The notes under the pieces: generated by a model | Seen by the model: only the letters and a program-made list of their open reading frames with translations | The model's database searches: none | Told to the model about the DNA's origin: nothing | In this document: piece by piece, positions 15,071-22,663 of the stretch | Numbering within the stretch: position 1 is the first letter of the stretch | How the letters are laid out: each line of letters opens with the position of its first letter | Assembly (NCBI GenBank): GCA_046091665.1 | Contig: JBJTCD010000078.1 | Location: 1 to 25,882 of the forward strand | Origin: CAIUPE01 sp046091665 | GTDB taxonomy: Bacteria > Pseudomonadota > Alphaproteobacteria > Rhizobiales > Beijerinckiaceae | DNA length: 25,882 nt | Reading direction: 5' to 3' | Position numbers and translations under genes: made by a program

Positions 15071-15880
15071 ATGACTTCAAGAAAGCGACCAACCATCGCC
15101 GATATCCGCGCGAATAAGGGTAAATATCAATATACAATGATGCGGGTTGAAAATTGGGAAGAACTGGCGGCAGCGGAAGCGGCAGGGATCGATATGGTTT
15201 CTGTGCCGCCGCCGATGCTGGCGGATAAAAATTTTCGTACAGTAGCACCGACTCTTTTTGCGGTTCCCGGTTTGGCACTTTGGGACAATTCCGGCACGAC
15301 CGATGATTTCTTGCGCTGGGGTTATGAGATGATGCGCCATGGTGCTGATGCGGTCTATTGCGCGGCGTCTTTAGGTACGATCCGTCGCATGGCAGATGAA
15401 AAAATACCTGTTATCGGTCATGTCGGATTGATCCCGCATTTCTGCACTTGGACGGGTGGCTTTAAAGCGGTCGGTAAAACGGCGGAAAGTGCCTGGGAGA
15501 TTTATGAGCGCTGCCGCGCCTATGAAGAGGCAGGCGCTTTTGGCGTCGAGATTGAAGTTGTGCCGCCCGAAGTCACTGAGGAAATCTCAAAGCATACATC
15601 GCTCTTTCTTGTCTCGATGGGGGGTGGCGCGGGCGGCGATTGCCAATATCTTTTTGCGTGCGATGTCCTCGGCACGAATCGCGGTCACATGCCGAGACAC
15701 TCCAAAAAATATGTTGATCTTGCAAAAGAGTTTGATCGGATTCAGGAACTCAGGATCAAGGCGTTCAAAAGTTTTGTCAAAGATGTTCAAAAGGGCACCT
15801 ATCCTTCGGCTCCCTATCTCGTCTCCGCGCCAAAAAATGAAATGGCCGAATTCAGAAAGAAAATGCGTTCATTAAATTGA
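15071..15880 (+). CDS. PanB-like (ketopantoate hydroxymethyltransferase family) protein with altered active site
   Basis: A 269-residue TIM-barrel protein of the KPHMT/PEP-mutase superfamily. PanB landmarks are present: GHVGLIPH (116-123, with the His of GHLGLTP), GGFKAVGKT (129-137), EAGAFGVEIEVVP (153-165, with Glu162 at the catalytic Glu position) and a GGGAGGDCQ segment. The Mg/ketoacid sites are not normal: GDSLGM is replaced by sequence around DMVSVPPP (41-48), and VKIEGG by VYCAAS (95-100). It is therefore unlikely to be the pantothenate enzyme; a different C-C bond lyase or hydroxymethyl-transfer reaction on an inositol breakdown product is inferred. The ATG follows a strong GGGGAGGG (15059-15066). 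The leader contains a 7-bp inverted repeat (15006-15012 with 15054-15060) whose 3' arm touches that ribosome site. Confidence 0.78.
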   Translation: MTSRKRPTIADIRANKGKYQYTMMRVENWEELAAAEAAGIDMVSVPPPMLADKNFRTVAPTLFAVPGLALWDNSGTTDDFLRWGYEMMRHGADAVYCAASLGTIRRMADEKIPVIGHVGLIPHFCTWTGGFKAVGKTAESAWEIYERCRAYEEAGAFGVEIEVVPPEVTEEISKHTSLFLVSMGGGAGGDCQYLFACDVLGTNRGHMPRHSKKYVDLAKEFDRIQELRIKAFKSFVKDVQKGTYPSAPYLVSAPKNEMAEFRKKMRSLN

Positions 15881-15925
15881 ATCTATGGTAAGTGCCCGGT
15901 CAGGGACGAGCTTAAAGAGGATAAG

Positions 15926-16237
15926 ATGTCGAATTGGATAAAGGCTTGTGCGGTTGATGACATTCCTGACGAGGATGTCATCCGGTTTGATCATGGCGGC
16001 GCGACCTATGCGATCTATCGCAAGGACGACAAATTTTATGCCACCGACGGTCTTTGCACCCATGAGAAGATTCATCTCGCGGATGGGTTGGTCATGGACT
16101 ACACAATCGAATGTCCGAAACATAATGGCCGGTTCGATTATCGCACAGGGGCGGCGAAAGGCGCACCTGTCTGTATTGATTTAAAAACCTATCCCACCAA
16201 AACCGAGGGCGATGCGGTTTTTATCGATATCGGTTAA
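15926..16237 (+). CDS. Rieske-type [2Fe-2S] ferredoxin (MocE-like)
   Basis: A 103-residue soluble Rieske ferredoxin. The cluster ligands are Cys44-X-His46 (GLCTHEKIHLADG) and Cys63-X2-His66 (ECPKHNGRFDYRTG), spaced as in bacterial Rieske ferredoxins. It would pass single electrons from the FAD reductase at 17279-18502 to an oxygenase; the only membrane di-iron oxygenase in the operon is the 14006-15001 protein. The same trio (oxygenase, ferredoxin, reductase) is known as MocD, MocE and MocF in rhizopine catabolism of Sinorhizobium meliloti. The ATG follows GAGG around 15917-15920. Confidence 0.93.
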   Translation: MSNWIKACAVDDIPDEDVIRFDHGGATYAIYRKDDKFYATDGLCTHEKIHLADGLVMDYTIECPKHNGRFDYRTGAAKGAPVCIDLKTYPTKTEGDAVFIDIG

Positions 16238-16283
16238 GCAACGAATTTATATAGTTAGATTACGCAGAATAGGGATCAAGACG

Positions 16284-17282
16284 ATGACAATCAATTTCGG
16301 ACTTTTGGGTGCAGGCCGCATTGGAAAAACACATGCCACCGCTATTCTTGGCATACCGGGCACTAAGCTAGCGGCCGTTTATGATCCGATCGATGCGGCG
16401 GCAGATCATATTGTTCAAATGTCTGGCGCGCGTCGTGCGTCCGTTGAAGAGATCCTCGCCGATAAATCGATTGACGCCGTGTTGATCTGCACGCCAACTG
16501 ATATGCATGCCGATCAAATCGAATTGGCAGCGAAGGCGGGTAAAGCGATCTTCTGCGAGAAGCCCGTGGATCTTTCAGCGGATCGTGTGCGCGCCTGTCT
16601 AAAGACGGTTGATGCGACAAAGGCGAAATTGATGATCGGCTTTAATCGCCGCTTCGATACGAATTTCGCTGCCGCCCGCGCGCGTATTGATGCGGGTGAT
16701 ATTGGGTCTGTCGAATTGGTTCAGATTACATCGCGTGATCCGGGTCCGCCGCCTGTTGATTATATCAAGCGTTCTGGCGGTCTTTTCCGCGATATGATGA
16801 TTCATGATTTCGATATGGCGCGCTTCTTGTTGGGCCATGATGAAATCATCGGTGTCACAGCCACAGGCTCAGTGCTCGTTGATCCGGCGATTGGTGCGGC
16901 GGGTGATGTGGATACCGCAACAGCGACTTTGCGCACGAGGTCCGGGAAGATCGCCGTCATCACCAATTCGCGCCGCGCGACTTATGGTTATGATCAACGC
17001 ATCGAAGTTCATGGTTCAAAAGGAGCGGTGAGCGCTTCGAATGTTCATAACAACACTGTGACGCTCGCCAATAAAGACGGCTATCATGATGCGTCACTCC
17101 TTGACTTCTTTATGGAGCGTTACGCCGCTGCTTATCGCACGGAACTGCAAAGTTTTGTAAAAGCGATGACGACGGGTGCGGAGATCACACCCACCGGTCT
17201 TGATGGGTTGAAAGCGCTCGAGCTTGCCGATGCCGCTGTGAAATCCATGCAAAGCAAAACGGAAATTTCTGTTTCAATATGA
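16284..17282 (+). CDS. iolG: Inositol 2-dehydrogenase IolG
   Basis: A 332-residue Gfo/Idh/MocA enzyme that matches rhizobial myo-inositol 2-dehydrogenase along its whole length. The Rossmann motif GLLGAGRIGKTHA is at 6-18, EKP at 92-94 (Lys93 catalytic), GFNRRFD follows, then DYIKRSGGLFRDMMIHDFDMARF with Asp170 and His174 matching the catalytic pair of Bacillus IolG, and NSRRATYGYDQRIEVHGSKGA. It makes inosose, the IolE substrate, using NAD. The ATG at 16284 follows AGGGA at 16271-16275; upstream frame to 16212 is leader. Finding iolG between a Rieske ferredoxin and its reductase, not with the other iol genes, ties this operon to the inositol pathway. The ferredoxin reductase start overlaps its stop. 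Confidence 0.95.
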   Translation: MTINFGLLGAGRIGKTHATAILGIPGTKLAAVYDPIDAAADHIVQMSGARRASVEEILADKSIDAVLICTPTDMHADQIELAAKAGKAIFCEKPVDLSADRVRACLKTVDATKAKLMIGFNRRFDTNFAAARARIDAGDIGSVELVQITSRDPGPPPVDYIKRSGGLFRDMMIHDFDMARFLLGHDEIIGVTATGSVLVDPAIGAAGDVDTATATLRTRSGKIAVITNSRRATYGYDQRIEVHGSKGAVSASNVHNNTVTLANKDGYHDASLLDFFMERYAAAYRTELQSFVKAMTTGAEITPTGLDGLKALELADAAVKSMQSKTEISVSI

Positions 17283-18502
17283 GCGATCTCCGCTCGATTG
17301 TGATCATTGGCGCCGGTGAGTGCGGCATACGTGCTGCGCTCACGCTCCGCGATGAAGGATATACGGGCGAGATTGCGTTGATTCATGGTGAGGCGGTTGA
17401 GCCTTATGAAAAGCCGCCTTTATCAAAGCCGGGACTTGAGGGCATTTCGATAAAGCCCATTTCAGGTACGGATCGAATTTTAAGAGAAAATATTGCTGTT
17501 CATCATGATCAACGTGTGACTGCGATTGATCGTGCTACAAAGCGCGTTTCTTTAATAAATGGCGAGATGATCTCTTATGATCGCCTGCTTTTGGCAACCG
17601 GAGCACGCCCCCGCGCGCTTGTGATCGATGGTCGTGAAATTCAGCAAGCACGTCTCTTTCGAGATTTTTCTGATGCCATGGCTTTTTTTGATGTTCTTGC
17701 GCCCGATTATCGTTTGACGATTATTGGCGGCGGCTTCATCGGTATGGAGCTTGCCGCCGCCGCGCGCCAAAGGCAGGTGCAAACGACGGTCATTGAATCA
17801 GCGCCGCGTCTTCTTGGTCGCGCTGTGCCTGAGAGTCTCGCTGCACGCATTGAAGGCCGGCATCGCAAAGAACAAGTTCAATTCTATATCGGTCAATCGA
17901 TCACATCGATCAGCCCGACACGCAAAGTGACTTTGGCTGATGGTACAGAAATCATCAGTGATGTAATTCTTGCAGGTATTGGGTCCATTCCCGATACCGC
18001 TCTTGCGGCACAATGCGGCCTTACGATCGATAATGGCATTGCGGTTGATGCGTGTTTTCGCGCCTCGGATCCCGCTATCTTTGCAGCGGGAGATTGTTGT
18101 TCCTTTCCCCATGCGCTTTACGGCATGAAAAGGATGAGGCTTGAGAGTTGGCGTGCCGCGCAAGAGCAGGGCGCTCATGCCGCGCGTGCGATTCTTGGTG
18201 CTACGCATCCTTATCAATCGGTGCCCTGGTTTTGGTCAGATCATTACGATCTCACTTTGCAGATCGCAGGACTTCCATCAGAAGGTGTCACCATGGTGAC
18301 GCGTATGCCTGATGATGAGAGTGAAATTCTCTTTCATCTTGACGCGGAAGGTCGTCTTGTCGGTGCAAGTGGCTTAAGTCGCGGTAATAAAATCGCCAAA
18401 GATATTCGTTTGGCAGAGATGCTGATTGCGAATAGAAGCCATCCGGATCAGCAGGCTTTGGCTGATCCTAAATTCAATCTCAAATCGCTTCTTAAAGCAT
18501 GA
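17279..18502 (+). CDS. FAD-dependent NAD(P)H:ferredoxin reductase (MocF-like)
   Basis: A 407-residue pyridine-nucleotide disulfide oxidoreductase of the oxygenase-coupled ferredoxin reductase class. The FAD motif GAGECG is at 11-16, YEKPPLSK at 43-50, the NAD(P)H Rossmann motif GGGFIGMELA at 150-159, and the FAD-binding FAAGDCC at 268-274. The C-terminal PWFWSDHYDLTLQIAG (316-331) is the hallmark of reductases that feed Rieske or [2Fe-2S] ferredoxins. The ATG overlaps the iolG stop (ATGA). It should supply electrons to the Rieske protein at 15926. Last gene of the rightward operon; only a weak 5-bp stem (AGAGT/ACTCT) lies in the 15-base gap before the convergent gene. Confidence 0.93.
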   Translation: MSDLRSIVIIGAGECGIRAALTLRDEGYTGEIALIHGEAVEPYEKPPLSKPGLEGISIKPISGTDRILRENIAVHHDQRVTAIDRATKRVSLINGEMISYDRLLLATGARPRALVIDGREIQQARLFRDFSDAMAFFDVLAPDYRLTIIGGGFIGMELAAAARQRQVQTTVIESAPRLLGRAVPESLAARIEGRHRKEQVQFYIGQSITSISPTRKVTLADGTEIISDVILAGIGSIPDTALAAQCGLTIDNGIAVDACFRASDPAIFAAGDCCSFPHALYGMKRMRLESWRAAQEQGAHAARAILGATHPYQSVPWFWSDHYDLTLQIAGLPSEGVTMVTRMPDDESEILFHLDAEGRLVGASGLSRGNKIAKDIRLAEMLIANRSHPDQQALADPKFNLKSLLKA

Positions 18503-18517
18503 AAGAGTTTGGGACTC

Positions 18518-19675
18518 TCATCTTAACGAAGGTGGTCGCGCATCAGTCCATTGTCCGCCAGACTGATTGGAGTGAACCGCTGCTTTGATCGCCGCAATCG
18601 AACGTAACCCATCAACCGCCGTCGGAAAAGAAAGTGCGTGAGCGCTTGGCGTACGTCCTTCCTTTTTCGCGTAAATGACTTCGGCAAGATCGAGATAGAT
18701 ATTCGAAATGGCGGTGGTAAATCCTTCCGGATGGCCAATTGTCACGCGTGTCGCGCGTGCGGCTTCTGGCGATTGTCCATTGCTGCCGCGTTCGATGATT
18801 TCCGTGCGACCATTCAAGGGCGTATAAAAAAGTTGGTTTGGCCATTCTTGCGCCCAGCGCAAACCGCCACGCTCACCATAAACTTCAATATTAAAACCAT
18901 GCATTCGGCCGACAGCGACAGAGCTTGTCCAAAGACGAACAAGCGCGCCGCCATCCATGCGGATCGAAACCCATGCATCATCTTCGAGCGTGCGGCTTTC
19001 AAGAACGGAGGCGAAGCTTGCCGATAATTCTTTTGCATCTTGGCCGGAAACAAAACTTGCAAGATGCAGCGCATGAATACCGCAATCCGCAAATTGTGCG
19101 GAGATACCCGCTTGTGCAGGGTCATAGCGCCAGCGCACGCGCGGATTATCGGCATCCGCTGCGTCTGCGTGAAAACCATGAGCAAATTCCGTGCGGATCA
19201 ATCGGATCTTTCCGAGGTCGCCGCGCTTGATCATCGCGCGCATTTCGCGCACGAGCGGATAACCACTATAGCCATAATTCACCGCACAAATTGTGCCGGT
19301 GCGTTTTGCAGTCGCGGCAATCTCTTCGGCTTCTTCAACGGTAACCGTCATTGGCTTTTCGCAAAGAACCGCAATGCCCGCTTCAAGAAAGGCTTTGGTG
19401 ATTTCGAAATGGGTTGAATTGGGCGTGGCCACAGTGACAAGATCAATGCGGTCAGCGCGATTTTTTTCGCCTGCAAGCATCTCCTTCCAATCACCATAAG
19501 CGCGATCGGGCGCGATCCCGAGACGTTGAGCATATTCACGACCGCGCGCGGGGTCAGCATCAAGGGCACCCGCCTTGAAAACAAAGTGGCCATCCATTGC
19601 GGTGGCAATCCGGTGTGCGGGGCCAATTTGGCTGCCTTCGCCACCGCCGATCATTCCCCAACTCAACGCTTTCAT
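18518..19675 (-). CDS. Gfo/Idh/MocA-family dehydrogenase
   Basis: A 385-residue NAD(P)-dependent dehydrogenase of the larger Gfo/Idh subtype that starts with GMIGGGEGSQIGPAHR. The EKP catalytic motif is at 106-108 (LCEKPMTV), and the segment AQFADCGIHALHLASF contains the Asp and His expected in the active site. It is the third Gfo/Idh enzyme in the window and distinct from both others. Substrates of this subtype are sugars and cyclitols; the neighbourhood suggests an inositol isomer or methyl ether. It is transcribed alone, convergent to the ferredoxin reductase. Its upstream region has a TTGACT -35-like box (plus-strand AGTCAA at 19741-19746) and the palindrome TTTGATCAAA (19689-19698). Confidence 0.9.
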   Translation of the reverse strand: MKALSWGMIGGGEGSQIGPAHRIATAMDGHFVFKAGALDADPARGREYAQRLGIAPDRAYGDWKEMLAGEKNRADRIDLVTVATPNSTHFEITKAFLEAGIAVLCEKPMTVTVEEAEEIAATAKRTGTICAVNYGYSGYPLVREMRAMIKRGDLGKIRLIRTEFAHGFHADAADADNPRVRWRYDPAQAGISAQFADCGIHALHLASFVSGQDAKELSASFASVLESRTLEDDAWVSIRMDGGALVRLWTSSVAVGRMHGFNIEVYGERGGLRWAQEWPNQLFYTPLNGRTEIIERGSNGQSPEAARATRVTIGHPEGFTTAISNIYLDLAEVIYAKKEGRTPSAHALSFPTAVDGLRSIAAIKAAVHSNQSGGQWTDARPPSLR

Positions 19676-19688
19676 ATGACGTCCACCC

Positions 19689-19698
19689 TTTGATCAAA
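19689..19698. promoter_or_regulatory. TTTGATCAAA palindrome before the third Gfo/Idh gene
   Basis: A perfect 10-bp palindrome 14 bases before the ATG at 19675, followed by AAATC-N4-GATTT (19696-19709). Its core TTGATCAA is the unit doubled in the large palindrome at 11829-11860, which would join this gene to the same regulon. Caution: TTGATCAA also occurs inside coding sequence at 4552, 9614 and 10472, so the 8-mer alone is weak evidence. Confidence 0.25.
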
Positions 19699-19766
19699 TC
19701 CTTCGATTTCAGACGGTGAAGATGCTGATCTTGGCGATAAAGTCAATGAATCGGGGGAACGTGCGT

Positions 19767-20081
19767 CTATTCCGTGACGCTTTTTTGAGTGTCGTTCTCA
19801 TCAAGACAATTCACGCCGGCAATCGGGCGCTGTTCATAAGGATTGCGCGCGTGTTTCTCCTCGCGTTCTTGGCAGGAGGGGAAAGCGCTAGTCAGCGGCT
19901 TCGCATGAGGCACACTGTTGAGGAGCCTTTTTGCATGTTCCTGCTCTGTCATCCAATCATCATGGCCTTCCCAATTCATGGCATAGGTTTTGTGCGGCGC
20001 GCAGAAGGGCAGAGCGGCTATAAAGAAGAGCGAAAGGATCGGCGCTTTTTGATGAGAAATGAATGACAAAAAACAGGTCAT
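19767..20081 (-). CDS. Small secreted protein of unknown function
   Basis: A 104-residue frame with a long N-terminal hydrophobic stretch (APILSLFFIAALPFCAP) ending in KTYA, a plausible signal-peptidase site near residue 34. The mature part, about 70 residues, begins MNWEGHDDWM and has two cysteines (PSCQER and GVNCLDE) that could form a disulfide. The signal-peptide layout and polar mature region argue that it is real and not a chance frame. It starts eight bases after the stop of the beta-CASP gene on the same strand and is probably co-transcribed. The ribosome site is poor (GATGAG), suggesting coupling. No family is recognised. Confidence 0.6.
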   Translation of the reverse strand: MTCFLSFISHQKAPILSLFFIAALPFCAPHKTYAMNWEGHDDWMTEQEHAKRLLNSVPHAKPLTSAFPSCQEREEKHARNPYEQRPIAGVNCLDENDTQKSVTE

Positions 20082-20088
20082 GATTATC

Positions 20089-21699
20089 TCATCGCCGCCC
20101 GTTCGGCCCTGCATCATTATGTAGTGCTTTTTTAAGCCGTCTTAAAATCACGTTTCGAGACTTTTCATCGGCAGCTTTATCAAGCTGGTCCTTAATGTCG
20201 AGAATGAGTGTGGCAAGCTCATTATGGCTATCAAGCCGCGCCATCATGAGTGGGTCGATACGCGGGCGCGTTTCGGCTATAAGGAAGGCGCAAGTAGCGC
20301 CAGTAAGATCATAAACGGAATCAAGCGTGGGAATGATGATGCAGTCATTCGGCACACCAAGCCCCCGCGTGTCGCGGGCCAGCGCGTCCTGCGCTTCGGC
20401 TTCACCATGAGTGATGAAGAGTGTTTGTGCGATGGGGAGCCGTTGTTTTATCCAATGAATGAGCTCCGTGCCGTCTGCATGGCCTGAATAATCTTCGATT
20501 TTCCTCACCGTTGCTTTCACAGAAATAGGCTCGCCCATAATGGTCACTTGTTGCGCGCCTTCTTGAAGAATGCGCCCCAAAGAGCCTTCGGCTTGAAAGC
20601 CTGAGAGCAGAACGGTGGTTGATGATTGCCAAAGATGATTCTTTAGATGATGGCGGATGCGGCCCGCTTCGCACATGCCTGAGGCGGCGACGATGATGCG
20701 AAAGCCCGTAAAACGCGCGAGTGCTTTTGAATCTTCAACCGATTCCGTCATCTGCACATTTGGTGAAGTGAAGGCATGTACAAGTTCAGCGCCGTGATCG
20801 AGGGCCTTTGCGTGACGCGAGAAAATATCAGTGGCCTTTGAGGCGAGCGGCGAGTCAATGAATATGGTTGCTTGTGGAACCTTGCCTTGATCCATAAGCT
20901 TCACAAGATCGGTGACAAGCTCTTGTGTGCGTTCAACGGCAAAAGAGGGAATGAGCAGCGCGCCTTTCTTCTTTGCCGCGTCATTCACTTCGCGCGCTAA
21001 AATATCACGTCGCCCTTCTTCACTACGCTCGAATCTGTTGCGTCCACCATAAGTTGATTCGCAGATCACGATGTCGAAGTGATCCGGCGCTTCGGGAAGG
21101 GGTTGCAACATTTTATTGTCGGGCCCGATATCACCGGAGAAAAGGATTCGAAGCGGCTTTTGGTCCTTGCGTTCAATTTCAACTTCAATCGAAGCGCTTC
21201 CTAAAAGATGTCCCGCATTCCAAAACCTCGCGCGGATGTCATTTGTAACCTTGATCCAGCTTTCATAAGGATGTCCCACAAAATTATCGAGCGAGGCCAG
21301 CGCATCTTGCAGCGTATAAATCGGTTCAACTTCTTTCTCGCCGCGTTTCAGGCGTCGGGGATTGAGTTGCCGCACTTCCATTTCTTGAATGAAACCGGAA
21401 TCGGGTAACATGATCCCGCAGAGATCGCGTGTGGCTTGAGTGCAATGAATTTTTTTCGTGAAACCTTGTTTCACCAATTTTGGGAGCAGTCCCGAATGAT
21501 CGATATGGGCATGGGTAAGCAGAACGGCATCAAGGTGATCAGGTGCAAAGGGGAAGGCACGATAATTTAATTCGCGTTCGGTTTTCGAGCCTTGAAACAT
21601 ACCGCAGTCGATTACGATTTTTGAAATGTCTGTCTCAAGCCGATAGCAGGAACCTGTCACACTGCGAGCGGCACCATGGAATGTGAGACGAATGCTCAT
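20089..21699 (-). CDS. Beta-CASP metallo-beta-lactamase-fold hydrolase (CPSF73/YSH1-like RNase)
   Basis: A 536-residue protein with the metal-binding motif THAHIDHSG (62-70), LFSGDIGPDN and the other metallo-beta-lactamase positions, followed by a beta-CASP domain (FAVERTQEL, IFIDSPLASKATDIF, ASGMCEAGRIRHHL) and the RMMBL end (YSGHADGTELIHWI, FITHGEAEAQDAL). This is the bacterial relative of CPSF73 and RNase J-type nucleases, so it probably cuts RNA. It carries about 50 extra C-terminal residues rich in charged amino acids. Its ATG overlaps the LOG-family stop by four bases, so the two are made from one mRNA. No link to the inositol genes. Confidence 0.9.
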   Translation of the reverse strand: MSIRLTFHGAARSVTGSCYRLETDISKIVIDCGMFQGSKTERELNYRAFPFAPDHLDAVLLTHAHIDHSGLLPKLVKQGFTKKIHCTQATRDLCGIMLPDSGFIQEMEVRQLNPRRLKRGEKEVEPIYTLQDALASLDNFVGHPYESWIKVTNDIRARFWNAGHLLGSASIEVEIERKDQKPLRILFSGDIGPDNKMLQPLPEAPDHFDIVICESTYGGRNRFERSEEGRRDILAREVNDAAKKKGALLIPSFAVERTQELVTDLVKLMDQGKVPQATIFIDSPLASKATDIFSRHAKALDHGAELVHAFTSPNVQMTESVEDSKALARFTGFRIIVAASGMCEAGRIRHHLKNHLWQSSTTVLLSGFQAEGSLGRILQEGAQQVTIMGEPISVKATVRKIEDYSGHADGTELIHWIKQRLPIAQTLFITHGEAEAQDALARDTRGLGVPNDCIIIPTLDSVYDLTGATCAFLIAETRPRIDPLMMARLDSHNELATLILDIKDQLDKAADEKSRNVILRRLKKALHNDAGPNGRR

Positions 21700-22454
21700 G
21701 AGCGACCCTCAGGAATTTTAAGACCATTGTTCATCAATTTTTCCCAAGCCTCGCGCGGCGTATCGGCATAATCGAATAAATGAAGATCGGAGGCCATAAT
21801 CATTTTATGTTCAACCATGGTTTGGAAATTAATGAGCCTGTTCCAATAATTGCCATCATAAAGAATGACGGGCAGATGCCCATTCATTTTTCCGGTTTGG
21901 CGCAAGGTCAAAATTTCAAATAATTCATCAAGCGTTCCAAACCCGCCTGGAAAAACGATCAAAGCCGCCGCACGGATTGCAAAATGCATTTTGCGCATCG
22001 CGAAATAATGGAAGCGGAACGTCAGATCCGGTGTTGAATATGCATTCGGTTCCTGCTCATGCGGCAATGTGATGTTAAAGCCGATGGACGGTGCGCCCAC
22101 ATCATGCGCGCCGCGATTAGCTGCCTCCATGATTCCGGGGCCACCGCCTGTGGCGATCACATTGTGACGCGGTGTGTGATTGATGAGTTTCGCGCCACCT
22201 TCTTCAGAACAGATACGGCCGAAATCACGCGCGGCTTTGTACCAGCCTTGCGGATCATCTTCGCTTACGCGTGCTGAGCCGAAGACGATTACAGTGGATG
22301 CCACGCCCCATTGGCGCAAATTTTCTTCCGCTTTCATATATTCGAGCTGAAAGCGCAGGCCCCGTGTGGAATCACCGAGTAAGAAGTCAGCGTCAAGCGC
22401 CGGAATGCGATAGGCTGCGTTGTTGAGTTGAGCGCGATTTGAAGGCTTGTCCAT
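21696..22454 (-). CDS. LOG-family (TIGR00730 Rossmann-fold) protein
   Basis: A 252-residue protein with the two diagnostic motifs of the LOG/lysine-decarboxylase-like fold: GGGPGIMEAANRGA (103-116) and PGGFGTLDELFE (169-180). Members hydrolyse nucleoside monophosphates (cytokinin-type riboside monophosphate or other nucleotides) to base and ribose 5-phosphate. This longer subgroup, with about 50 residues before the core, is common in alphaproteobacteria and its natural substrate is not settled. First gene of a leftward transcript with the beta-CASP hydrolase. No clear ribosome site precedes the ATG. Confidence 0.9.
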   Translation of the reverse strand: MDKPSNRAQLNNAAYRIPALDADFLLGDSTRGLRFQLEYMKAEENLRQWGVASTVIVFGSARVSEDDPQGWYKAARDFGRICSEEGGAKLINHTPRHNVIATGGGPGIMEAANRGAHDVGAPSIGFNITLPHEQEPNAYSTPDLTFRFHYFAMRKMHFAIRAAALIVFPGGFGTLDELFEILTLRQTGKMNGHLPVILYDGNYWNRLINFQTMVEHKMIMASDLHLFDYADTPREAWEKLMNNGLKIPEGRS

Positions 22455-22589
22455 GATGGTCTTGTGAGTTTTGATTTTTGATAAAGGTTTCAGGCGTTAT
22501 GTTGTTAATGAAAAAGTCGGCGTCCAATCCGCCTTTTAGCTTGTGAAGTTTTCTGCCTGTGTGAGCTTTGGCCTAATTCGCCTTTTTGG

Positions 22590-22634
22590 CAAGAAAAAGA
22601 TAAAGGCCGCCTCCCTCGTGAGGGAAGCGGCCTT
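22590..22634 (-). terminator. Intrinsic terminator of the iron permease gene
   Basis: Arms AAGGCCGC (22603-22610) and GCGGCCTT (22627-22634) pair fully; after one mismatch TCCCT pairs with AGGGA around a CGTG loop. In the leftward transcript the stem is followed by UUUAUCUUUUU. It lies about 30 bases past the FTR1 stop codon. Confidence 0.85.
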
Positions 22635-22663
22635 GGTCTCTTCTCATCCAATAGATTGCGATG

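Noticed and set aside
18502..18525. AGAGT/ACTCT stem between the ferredoxin reductase and the convergent dehydrogenase
   Set aside because: A 5-bp stem without a proper U-run; not enough to call a terminator.
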